Below, one piece after another: positions 34,312 to 42,598 of a DNA stretch of 64,000 bases. The DNA is from Mantamonas sphyraenae (Eukaryota; CRuMs; Mantamonadidae), in assembly GCA_026936335.1 (NCBI GenBank), contig JAPMXV010000013.1:124001-188000 (forward strand), written 5' to 3'. The first letter of the stretch is position 1. Every line of letters starts with the position of its first letter. The notes beneath the pieces are model-generated. The model was not told the DNA's origin and made no database searches. It was given only the letters and a program-made list of their open reading frames with translations. A program made the translations under genes and the position numbers.

Positions 34312-36001
34312 GAGCAAACCCAGCCTCGAGTCGTTGGAGGCCTTTCAACAGCGAGTGCTGGAGAAAGAGATCGATTTGTTTGAAGAGGGTGTCGGTGTCT
34401 CTGAATTGCACATGCAGGCGTCCATGGGAAATCTGGAGGTGGTCGAGTGGATCCTGGGTGAGTGTTGACACAAACAAACGCGAGCGAGGGGGCACAGACG
34501 GAATTGACGCCTTCCGTCTCCTTCCCGGTCTCTTTGTCTCGCTGACACCCTCCCCACCACGCGTGCACACACATGGCTCACAGATCAGGGTGTTGGGGTT
34601 GACCTGCGTGACCAGTACGAAAACACGCCTTTGTCTGTGGCCGCAAGCTCGGATCACAAGGAGGTGGCGCATCTGCTGCTGAACCGTGGCGCCGACCCAG
34701 AGGCACACAACAAGTTCAACGACTCGGTGATGCACAAAGCGGTGTATCACAACTCACGCAAGGTGTTGGGTGAGCTTCTGGTGCGCGGTGGCCACGGCAT
34801 GCTGCTGAATGGGAAGAAAATCCGTCCGGACCAGGTGGGCCGGTATGCAGAGGCACAGAACATGGTGGCCAATTGGGTGGCCGACGCATACCACGCCATT
34901 GGATCGTCGCTGGTGCCTGTGAAGATGGGAGCGTCGTTTGGGATGCGGTTGCTGATCGAACAGGCACGCAGTATGGAGTCCAGGGGCTATCTGGGGTGCA
35001 CCCTGTGTCGTCAGAGCAAGGACAGCATCGCCCGCTGCTCCGGTTGTGGCCTTGCCTTTTACTGTTCCCAGGATCACCAGCGGACAGACTGGAAACGAGG
35101 CCACAAGGCTGTGTGCAAGGCCGTGCAGGCGCTCCTCAAGGACAACGGTCTTGACGGCGAACGCTATGCCCATTTGCCGCACTTTTACGACGCCCTATCG
35201 TTGCCTCCTATGAAAGAGGCAGAGGCAGAGGCAGAGGCAGAGGCAGAGGCAGAGGAGGAGGCCGGAGAGAGGGAAGCGAGCCCCGTGGAACGTCCGCAGG
35301 TGTTGAATCGCTGCGCACAGGCTCATGAGAGCGAATTAGACGCATGGGAGGATGTTCCAGACGCAGAGGCAATGCCGTGTGCCGCGTGGTTTCACACGGG
35401 TGACACAGAGACACTGGCAGAGGTGGAGGCGAGCGAATGGCTTTCGCTGGTCGGATGCCAGACGTGCGATGAGACGCTGGTCGTGCGTGCTGGAAGCCAC
35501 GGACACAAGGGTGCAAAGAACATGCAAGTGCACACGCGTCGGTACTATTCGCACTGTCTCAAGCGAGCGGTGGTTCAGGTGGTGGCAGACGAGGAAGGCA
35601 ACGAGGCGACGGCCGAGTGGATGGCAAGCGATGCAGAGACGTCGCAGGTGCCTGATGGTCAGGTGGACCGCAATGCGGCGCATCGGTTGGGTGTGGCACC
35701 TGTGTTGTGGGAGTTGGGTCAACGCAAGGCCACCATGCAGTGCGTGGTGCATTGTGACGCGTGCGACCGCTGCCACGACCAGAATGTGATGCATTGCACA
35801 CAATGTGGTGACATCTCCTACCCGCGTGGTGTGCCTTGTGTCCATTGTCACGACATGACGGTCAACGACGACGGAATTGTTTTTCTCCCCACTGCTGAGT
35901 CAGGCTCTTGTTCAGATGCGCTGTGCACATGTGGCGACGGTGAAACCTACTGGAAGGGTGTGCCCCTTGACGAAACCACGTTGATGTGCGGCACGAAATG
36001 A
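34151..36001 (+). CDS. poly-Ser / ankyrin / MYND zinc-finger protein
   Basis: Two exons, 34151-34457 and 34584-36001 (126 bp intron, gtgagt...tcacag, phase 1), giving 574 residues. The N-terminus is a run of about two dozen serines encoded by mixed TCN codons, then a second Ser run. Two to three ankyrin repeats follow (ELHMQASMGNLEVVEWIL, TPLSVAASSDHKEVAHLLL). A MYND finger at about residues 255-295 has CTLC, CSGC, YCSQDHQ and H-x3-C. A GluAla repeat (AEAEAEAEAE) and a C-terminal part rich in CxxC pairs (CDACDRC, CTQC, CVHC) follow; I cannot place that second Cys region. MYND fingers bind proline-containing peptides. The last 90 bp of the frame overlap the propeller-like gene on the other strand. 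Confidence 0.85.
34154..34230 (+). repeat. poly-serine codon repeat (mixed TCN)
   Basis: About 25 consecutive serine codons made of TCA, TCG and TCC. A similar TCN run occurs at 50629-50690 in another gene's N-terminus, while AGC-type serine runs occur at 34280-34310 and 37987-38037. The mixed codons indicate retention at protein level rather than simple triplet slippage. Confidence 0.85.
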
Positions 36002-37315
36002 ATTCATTGAACACAGCAAAACGCACTCTTCATTCTCCTCTTCGTGGCTGGTCATCTTGGGATGCCACCTGGGCGGTTTTGCGATGCCTGCGTGCCAGCT
36101 CCCAATGGCGACCCAGCGTGCCAGGTGGGCCAGGATGCGGTGGATGACCTCGATGGGAAGCTCGCCAAAGGGAAATGTTGCCTCTTGGCGGGGAAAGGTC
36201 CAGGCCAGCATCACCTGCATGGCGGCTTTGTGGAAGGCAGGTGCGTTCCATCGGTGGTGCGAACTGGGTTGCCATTCTGCGTCCCTCTCGCACGCGGGGA
36301 GACGCAACAGAAGCATCTGCTCTCTGTCCGAATACCCGGCTCCTTCGATGAACCAATGGCCGTCGTTGAGGAGCATGGAGTGTCCACGCACGGGTGCTGG
36401 GACACTGGAGATGTGCTGGTCGACAAACTCCACCCAGGATTCCGTTCGCAGCGAGTAGACAAGGATGCAATCGTGGGTGCACATAAACGCCAAATCGTCC
36501 ATGACGCATGCGTGGTCGCCTGTGATGGTTTGACGGTTCTCTGTGCGGTAGATCTGTGTGCTCAGCAGCGCCCTGCCCAACTCATCCGTCCAAATGAGCA
36601 TCAATCGGATGCCTGTGCTTGTGTTGCTACCCACCAGAGTGCAGTCCCACGTATCGGCATCCAACTCCATGGGGATTTCCCGTACGTACTGTGCCTGGAC
36701 CGGGATGGCAAAGGCCGCCAACGTGGAGTGAAAGATCCGAAAGACGTGCCTCTCCGACAACACCATTGTGCGTGCTTGGGCGTCGAATCGAAGTGTGTAC
36801 ATGTCATAGGGAAGTCCTACGAGTAGCAAGGCGCATGCGTGCTGCAGCACTGCAATGGGGCAGCTTTGGGGCAATGTCGTGATCCGCGTCCGTACGCTGG
36901 AGGTGTCCACCACCACGTCTTTGCTCACCTTGCCACTGATCAAATCCACTGTTAGAATGGCACTCTTGAGGTGCAAGTCTTGAAAAAGGAAGAGGGTGTC
37001 GTCCAGGACGGCGGCGTGGCTGTGGATGCGTTCCAGTGCGCACACCTTGCTCATCTGGTCGCTCACCGCGTCGTAGCGCAGCACAGCACGTTTATACACA
37101 AGAATGGCACAGCCATTGTGGGTGGCAACGCAGCAGCAGCCGCCTGTGGGCATCCAGTCGCGTTCAAACTCGGTGGCTTGGATCTTTGCGTACCACCGGC
37201 TTGTGGTTTCCCTCACAGTCAGTGACAGGGAGCGTGCAAGCGATGAGGACGATGAAGATTGTGTATCCTCGTCCTCCGTGCACGCATGCGAATCAAACGC
37301 GTGCGACACGAGCAT
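35912..37315 (-). CDS. propeller-like protein with C-terminal F-box-like segment
   Basis: Single exon, 467 residues from the ATG at 37315. After a Ser-rich start, repeated beta-strand units such as GCCCVATHNGCAILVY and VLDDTLFLFQDLHL suggest a Kelch-type or similar propeller (residues about 50-370). Near residue 420 the segment GELPIEVIHRILAHLARW fits the F-box core LPxEVxxxILxxL. An F-box at the C-terminal end would be unusual, so an adaptor role is only a suggestion. The reading frame continues upstream to 38116, but that part is antisense to the macrodomain gene. Its own 3' end overlaps the ankyrin-MYND coding end by 90 bp. Confidence 0.6.
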   Translation of the reverse strand: MLVSHAFDSHACTEDEDTQSSSSSSLARSLSLTVRETTSRWYAKIQATEFERDWMPTGGCCCVATHNGCAILVYKRAVLRYDAVSDQMSKVCALERIHSHAAVLDDTLFLFQDLHLKSAILTVDLISGKVSKDVVVDTSSVRTRITTLPQSCPIAVLQHACALLLVGLPYDMYTLRFDAQARTMVLSERHVFRIFHSTLAAFAIPVQAQYVREIPMELDADTWDCTLVGSNTSTGIRLMLIWTDELGRALLSTQIYRTENRQTITGDHACVMDDLAFMCTHDCILVYSLRTESWVEFVDQHISSVPAPVRGHSMLLNDGHWFIEGAGYSDREQMLLLRLPACERDAEWQPSSHHRWNAPAFHKAAMQVMLAWTFPRQEATFPFGELPIEVIHRILAHLARWVAIGSWHAGIAKPPRWHPKMTSHEEENEECVLLCSMNSFRAAHQRGFVKGHTLPVGFTVATCAQRI

Positions 37316-37363
37316 GGACGGCGCAAACTCTTTGGACACCCCTGCGCGTGTGCATGCACACAA
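37316..37363. promoter_or_regulatory. 48 bp divergent promoter
   Basis: Shortest clean interval between two opposed start codons in the window. It separates the propeller-like gene (-) from the macrodomain gene (+). No known core promoter element is seen. Confidence 0.45.
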
Positions 37364-38479
37364 ATGTCGAAACGAAATTCGGAGGATGCCGAGTTGGACA
37401 GTGGAGATGTGGCTGCGGACGACTTTGAGTGGGATGACGCAGCCGAGGCGATGATGGAGCAGGTGGAAAAGAGGGCCAAGCGCACACAGGCGTTCGAGGG
37501 CATTGAGTACCAACGTGGCGACTTGTTTGCAGAAAAGAGTGCGTCGTTGGTGCACTGCATTGCTGCAGATTGTCGCCTGGGCAAGGGAATTGCCAATCAG
37601 TTCCGAAAACGCTTCGGTGGCATCGATCGTCTGAAGCAGCAACAATGTGGCATTGGTGACGTAGCGGTGCTGTCCATCGACAACGAAACTCGGTATGTGT
37701 ACAATCTGGTGACCAAAAAGACAGCCTGGGACCTGCCAACGATGGAAGATCTGCGCGCGTCGCTCTTTGCCCTTGCCAAGCACGCCACAGAACACAACGT
37801 GACCCGTGTGGCCATGCCCATGATCGGCACAGGTCTCGACAAACTCAAGTGGACCGATGTGGCGGATTGCATTGCAGAGACCCTCGGAGGCACGGGCATC
37901 CGCGTTTCCGTCTTTGTTCTCGGGAAAGGACCGCTGCCCACCGCCCATGCACGGGGTGGCCTCTCTCAGATGTGGAGCAAGAAGCAAAGCAGTAGCAGCA
38001 GCAGCAGCAGTATCAACAACAGCAGCAGCAGCAGCAGTGCTGGCGGCGGGCAGAAGAAGGAGTTGACGGTGATCAAAGGAGACCTGTTCTCCAACAGCAC
38101 GGCGTCGCTGTGCCATTGCGTCTCTCAGGATCTGTCGTTGGGCAAAGGCATCGCCAAAATCTTTCGGGACAAGTTTGGCGTGGAAGGCCTGGCAGAACAG
38201 CAGCCGCGCGTCGGCGGTGTTGTCAAGCTTGCCGACTCGGATCGATTCATCTACGCACTGGTCACAAAGGAGAAGTATTGGCAGCGTCCAACGTTGGACA
38301 CAGTACGCGCAGCGTTGGAGTCACTCAAACAGCATGCACTGGACGACAACCAGCAACACCTGGCCATGCCCAAGATCGGCTGTGGTCTCGACCGTCTTCA
38401 ATGGAACGACGTCAGCGCAGTCATCAACGACGTGTTTGGCAACAACGATGCACCGGATGTGACTGTGTACGAGCTGTAG
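37364..38479 (+). CDS. tandem TARG1/OARD1-type macrodomain protein
   Basis: Single exon, 371 residues. After an acidic N-terminus come two macrodomains, residues about 45-195 and 225-370, separated by Ser/Asn runs. Both follow the OARD1 (TARG1) pattern: GDLFxxxxASLxHC, LGKGIA, LVTK and IGxGLDxLxW. The two residues needed for catalysis in human TARG1, the Lys in the TK motif and the Asp in GLD, are present in both copies. TARG1 removes ADP-ribose esterified to glutamate or aspartate, mainly in the nucleus, and also terminal poly-ADP-ribose. A KRNSEDAE start and acidic stretch give no clear localisation signal. The start lies 48 bp from the divergent propeller-like gene; the stop lies 3 bp from the XLF-like stop. 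Confidence 0.88.
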   Translation: MSKRNSEDAELDSGDVAADDFEWDDAAEAMMEQVEKRAKRTQAFEGIEYQRGDLFAEKSASLVHCIAADCRLGKGIANQFRKRFGGIDRLKQQQCGIGDVAVLSIDNETRYVYNLVTKKTAWDLPTMEDLRASLFALAKHATEHNVTRVAMPMIGTGLDKLKWTDVADCIAETLGGTGIRVSVFVLGKGPLPTAHARGGLSQMWSKKQSSSSSSSSINNSSSSSSAGGGQKKELTVIKGDLFSNSTASLCHCVSQDLSLGKGIAKIFRDKFGVEGLAEQQPRVGGVVKLADSDRFIYALVTKEKYWQRPTLDTVRAALESLKQHALDDNQQHLAMPKIGCGLDRLQWNDVSAVINDVFGNNDAPDVTVYEL

Positions 38480-38482
38480 GGA

Positions 38483-39808
38483 TCACACAAAGCCTTTCTT
38501 CTTCTTCTTCTTCTTCTTGCGTCCTGCACCCTCCTGCGCCAATTGCATGCCGGACGCTGAGGACGACGACGATGACGCCGTACTGCTGCCACTGTGTGTC
38601 TGCTGGCTGTCCTGCTGGCTGACACTTGCCAGCGTTCGTTCAATTTCCAGCCGTCGCTTCTTCTCCGAATGGCTCTCTGTGTACGTTGTGCCATCGTCAA
38701 GCACAATGACATTGCCCTCTGGCGTGCTGGGCACCTTCCATGCCTCCTTGTCCTGCTGCCCCTCGTCCTCGTTCTGTCCCGCTTCCTCCTCCATCGCCTC
38801 TCGACTCCGTTTCCCGCTTCGCGCTTCCTCCTGGCTGCTCTCACCCACAGTACTAAGCGAGCTGAGATGAGTCACAGAGCCGCTGCTGGCCGTGCTGCTG
38901 TCCACTGTGCCCAGGGACAGCGACTCGTGGTACTGCCGGTCTTGCTGCTGCTGTGCGTTGCCTGCCCTTCGCCCGCCACTTGCCGAAGCCACAGCTCGCT
39001 CCGTGGTCAGTTGCAGCTCATCCAACTCGTTTTGGGGCACGTTGTGTAAACGCTGTGCCCCTCCGTCGTCATTGTGCGCCTGGGCAAACGCGCGCGCTGA
39101 GAAGCGAGATTCCATGTCCAGCCGCGGCCTGCGTCGCACCGCAGCCACTCGTGCACTGCGCAACACACTTGTGAGATGCTCTTCCACATTCAATGCCTGT
39201 TCCCTGCCCCGTGAGTACTGTTCCACCAGCCTGCCCTGCTTCTCCAGCGCCTCGTGCAACGTCTCCTCGTACAAGCCCATCTGTGTCACCAGCACACACA
39301 GGGGCATGGTCAATCGGTCACGCAGATACATGGCCGCCCTCCTCTCTTCTTTGCCTTGCTCCTTCTCTGTACTGTACACGTGTGCCAGGAAGCCGTCGTC
39401 ACACGAAAACGTCCACTGGATGTCCACGTCGCCCTGGTTGCTGTGCATGTACAGTTCCAACGCGTGTGGCGTATGCGTACGCACTTCCAACTGGGCGTTC
39501 TGCTGCTTCTGACTCAGGTGCAGGCTGAGGAAGCGAAGCAGCTTCTTTGTGTCCAGCGTCAAATCCGGGTTGAACGCTGCCATTTGTTCACGGACGGCGT
39601 CGGCGTCCGCGTGGTGTGCCCACACGTGCACCATGTCGCTTGCCACTATGCTGTAGGTGTCGTCCGACACAAGCATTTTGAACAGCAGCTGCACCCCGTT
39701 TGCGTTCAGACTCTTCCACGTGACCCTGTCCAGCATCTGCAACGCCTCTGCCTCATTCCTTGGCCCAGACGCATCCAGATACGACACCGACGCGTGTGGA
39801 GTGCTCAT
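38483..39808 (-). CDS. XLF/Cernunnos (NHEJ1)-like DNA end-joining factor
   Basis: Single exon, 441 residues from the ATG at 39808. The first 190 residues fit the XLF head and stalk: W-x-SL, LLFKMLVSDDTYSIVASDMV, VWAHHADADAVREQ, a second strand set with WTFSCDDGFLAHVYS, then a long helix from MPLCVLVTQMGLYEETLHEAL onward. The C-terminal half is polar and Ser/Glu/Gln-rich. It ends in GRKKKKKKKKGFV, resembling the basic-plus-GLF Ku-binding tail of XLF. XLF bridges DNA ends with XRCC4-ligase IV in non-homologous end joining. The match is by pattern, not by search; a distant XRCC4-superfamily member such as PAXX or a centriolar SAS-6-like protein is the alternative. Confidence 0.65.
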   Translation of the reverse strand: MSTPHASVSYLDASGPRNEAEALQMLDRVTWKSLNANGVQLLFKMLVSDDTYSIVASDMVHVWAHHADADAVREQMAAFNPDLTLDTKKLLRFLSLHLSQKQQNAQLEVRTHTPHALELYMHSNQGDVDIQWTFSCDDGFLAHVYSTEKEQGKEERRAAMYLRDRLTMPLCVLVTQMGLYEETLHEALEKQGRLVEQYSRGREQALNVEEHLTSVLRSARVAAVRRRPRLDMESRFSARAFAQAHNDDGGAQRLHNVPQNELDELQLTTERAVASASGGRRAGNAQQQQDRQYHESLSLGTVDSSTASSGSVTHLSSLSTVGESSQEEARSGKRSREAMEEEAGQNEDEGQQDKEAWKVPSTPEGNVIVLDDGTTYTESHSEKKRRLEIERTLASVSQQDSQQTHSGSSTASSSSSSASGMQLAQEGAGRKKKKKKKKGFV

Positions 39809-39835
39809 TGTGTGCAAAGATTTTCGCGTTGTGGT

Positions 39836-42532
39836 TCATTGGATGGCGCACTTTTTCTGTTCTCCTCCCGGTCCCGCACCGTCGGGTTGCACAAGCGGCT
39901 CCTCCTCGGTGGTTGTGTCTGTTTTGCTGCTGCTGCTGTCCTGGTTGCCCTCTTTGCTACCCTCGAGTGCTGCTCGTGTGTGCACGCCGTAGGGGTCGCC
40001 CACCAGCCAATCCTGCACTCGGTTCATCACCTCATCCGGCACTGTCCACCACGCCGCACTGGCCTCGTACTCCTCCATGCCACCTGCGTCAAACATCCTC
40101 TCTCGTTCCTCCATGTTCATCAGCAGCGCCATCTCCATTTCCATGTCCAGCGCAGGCGGATGCAGCCAGTGTGTCTCGCGCGTCCACTCTGGCATCCAGG
40201 CATAACCCAGCCTTTCGTCGTCTCCATACGCCAGAAAGAACTCTTCCATGTTGTGCGACTTGTAGCACTCGCCCATCGTCAACAGCAGCGAGCGCTGGGT
40301 TGAGGATGCTTTGCAGTGTTTGCGGATCCAACGTGGCTCGTGCAGGTAGATCCCATGCGCCATGAACACCAGCAACACACCCAAGTGCATTCCCAACATG
40401 GCTGCCTGCTGGGGGGTCTGTCCGTGGTCTCCTTGGAACGGGTCTGCACCCTGGCTGAGCAGAAACGAAACGACGCCAGCGTGGCCTGCCTCGCTTGCCT
40501 CAAACAACGCTGTCCTTGACCCGTTTGTGTCTGCACACACGTCTGCTCCCAACTCGACCAGCGCCTCGACGAGCTTCAGGTGGCCATTCGCGCTGGCAAC
40601 GGCCAAGGGTGCGCCTCCAGTGGTGGTCGCATCGTGTACGCTCGCTCCTGCCTCCACCAGGGCTCGCACGGGGCCCGTGCATCCGTATCGACACGCCACA
40701 CTCAACACACTGTTCCCGTCTCCGTAGTGCTCATTGGGGTCGATTCCTTGGTCCAGGAGCATGCGAACAATCTCCTCGTGGTCGTTTCGTGCCGCATAGA
40801 ACAGCGCAGTGACGTTTGCTGGCGTACGCTTCACCGTGACTGGGTCGCCTGCCTCAATCAAAGCGCGCACACAATCCGTGTGGCCGTACTGGGCCGCAAG
40901 AAACACGGCTGTGACCTGACTTTGTCCGCACAGAGCGTCGGGACGCGCACCGGCCTTCAACAACACACGAATCACATCGGCATGGCCCTTGGATGCAGCC
41001 ACATACAACGACGTGCATTTTGCTTGCGTGTACTCCTGGTCCACGGGTGCGCCTGCGGCGAGCAGCATCTCCACGATTTCCACATTGCCATGTTGCGCCG
41101 CTGCCGTCAGCGGAGGCGATCCCAGTTCGCCGGCATTGGACGGATCCGCACCCAGCTCCAGCAAAACGCGCACAGAATCCACCTTTTGGTGAAATGTGGC
41201 AACGTACAGGGGTGTGTGCTGCATGTTGCAGGGTTTCTCCAGATCCACCTTGCCAGCCTCCACCAGCACACGCACCGTCTGTGGGTTGGCATACATCAGA
41301 GCCACAGCCATGGCCGTCGAAGGGTATGATGGACATTCCATGTTTGCACCGGCCTCGGCAAGCGCCTGCAAACTCTCCCACTTTGCACGCGACGCGGCTG
41401 CCACAGTCGGCGTGGCACCATTCACACCCACCGCCTCAATGTCAGCTCCTGATTCGATGAGAAAGCGCGTGCATGACACGTTTCCCTGCTGTGCACTCAA
41501 GTACAGCGCCGTGCACTCTGCAAACCGCCGTTCCAGATCCGCCCCTGCCTCCACAAGCATCTTGACCAGCTCCAAATCACCGCGGTACGAGGCAGAAATC
41601 AACGGCGTCGAACTGTTGTGCTTGCAAGCGTTGACATCTGCGCCTCGCTCCAGGAGCAGGGCCGCAGCCTTGCGCTTCGAGTTCAACACCGCCGAGTACA
41701 GAGGTGTCTCTCCGATGTCGTCGCTTTGAAGCTCCATGTCGGCACCCAGGTCCAACAACAAACTAATGAGCTCGGTGTGGCCCTTGCGAGCTGCAAAGTG
41801 TAGGGCCGTGCCCGTTTTCACCGCCCTGTTCACGTCGGCCCCTTTGTCCACCAGCAACCGCACCAGCGCCACACTGGCAACATCGCGACGACACACACTG
41901 ATCAAAGGAGAGTAAAGCTCGCCTTCCATGGCTTCGACCGGCGCTCCGTGGCGCAGCAGGAGGTCGACGGCGTCTCTGGAGCCCGCCGCACACGCCCCAA
42001 CCAACGGGGAGAATTTTGCCCCGCTGGCGTCTGTGTACAGCACTTCTGTCTGTGCACCGCGCTCCAACAGAAGCTTGGCACACTCTAGGTGGTTTCTGGC
42101 CTTGGTCACCGCCCAATAAAGGTGTGGAGCGCCGTTTGGGCCTCCGTTCACATCGGCTCCGGCGTCCAGAAGCAGTGCCAGCTTGGTCGGCTTGAACTCA
42201 ACGACGGCCGTCCGACAGGCCTCGCTCATGGCAACTGGGTCTTTGCCTGCACCTCGTTCCAGCAGATTCTCCAAGGTCGACGGCATGCTGTGCCTCACGG
42301 CGGCACACAGCAGGTTGGTCTCTTCGTCCGCCGCCGTTGCCGGGTCTGGCAGGCCGTGTGCATCCAGGTCCTCCCACAATGCTCTCAAGCGACCCGAAGC
42401 GATCATGTCGCACAGGTCTCTGGCCCTGGCTCGGTTGGAGGACGCAGAGGCGGGTTCGGTGGTGGACATCGGCGGACAGGCTGGACAAAAACGTTGGTGG
42501 AGTTTGCGGGCGAAGATTCCCTTCATTCCCAT
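39836..42532 (-). CDS. ankyrin-repeat protein with C-terminal CaaX prenylation motif
   Basis: Single exon, 898 residues from the ATG at 42532; in-frame ATGs at 42526 and 42469 are alternatives. About 19 ankyrin repeats span residues 70-690, with TPLYxAxxxGxxxxVxxLLxxGA signatures. The remaining 200 residues include a Met/Glu-rich helix (ALDMEMEMALLMNMEERE) and an acidic Gln/Ser tail. The last four residues are CAIQ after a KK pair, a CaaX box whose terminal Gln suits protein farnesyltransferase. Membrane anchoring by farnesylation is therefore predicted, but not shown. The stop lies 27 bp before the XLF-like ATG and the start 66 bp after the HSF-LRR stop, all on the same strand. Confidence 0.88.
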   Translation of the reverse strand: MGMKGIFARKLHQRFCPACPPMSTTEPASASSNRARARDLCDMIASGRLRALWEDLDAHGLPDPATAADEETNLLCAAVRHSMPSTLENLLERGAGKDPVAMSEACRTAVVEFKPTKLALLLDAGADVNGGPNGAPHLYWAVTKARNHLECAKLLLERGAQTEVLYTDASGAKFSPLVGACAAGSRDAVDLLLRHGAPVEAMEGELYSPLISVCRRDVASVALVRLLVDKGADVNRAVKTGTALHFAARKGHTELISLLLDLGADMELQSDDIGETPLYSAVLNSKRKAAALLLERGADVNACKHNSSTPLISASYRGDLELVKMLVEAGADLERRFAECTALYLSAQQGNVSCTRFLIESGADIEAVGVNGATPTVAAASRAKWESLQALAEAGANMECPSYPSTAMAVALMYANPQTVRVLVEAGKVDLEKPCNMQHTPLYVATFHQKVDSVRVLLELGADPSNAGELGSPPLTAAAQHGNVEIVEMLLAAGAPVDQEYTQAKCTSLYVAASKGHADVIRVLLKAGARPDALCGQSQVTAVFLAAQYGHTDCVRALIEAGDPVTVKRTPANVTALFYAARNDHEEIVRMLLDQGIDPNEHYGDGNSVLSVACRYGCTGPVRALVEAGASVHDATTTGGAPLAVASANGHLKLVEALVELGADVCADTNGSRTALFEASEAGHAGVVSFLLSQGADPFQGDHGQTPQQAAMLGMHLGVLLVFMAHGIYLHEPRWIRKHCKASSTQRSLLLTMGECYKSHNMEEFFLAYGDDERLGYAWMPEWTRETHWLHPPALDMEMEMALLMNMEERERMFDAGGMEEYEASAAWWTVPDEVMNRVQDWLVGDPYGVHTRAALEGSKEGNQDSSSSKTDTTTEEEPLVQPDGAGPGGEQKKCAIQ

Positions 42533-42598
42533 CGTCTGTCCGTCTGCCTCAACCCCCTGTCCTTCTCCCTCTCTTCTCTCTGCGTGTGCCTCCAGACC

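Noticed and set aside
37316-38116. N-terminal extension of the propeller-like protein
   Set aside because: It lies antisense to the catalytic macrodomain exon, has low-complexity Ala runs from the complement of AGC repeats, and an ATG with better context exists at 37315.
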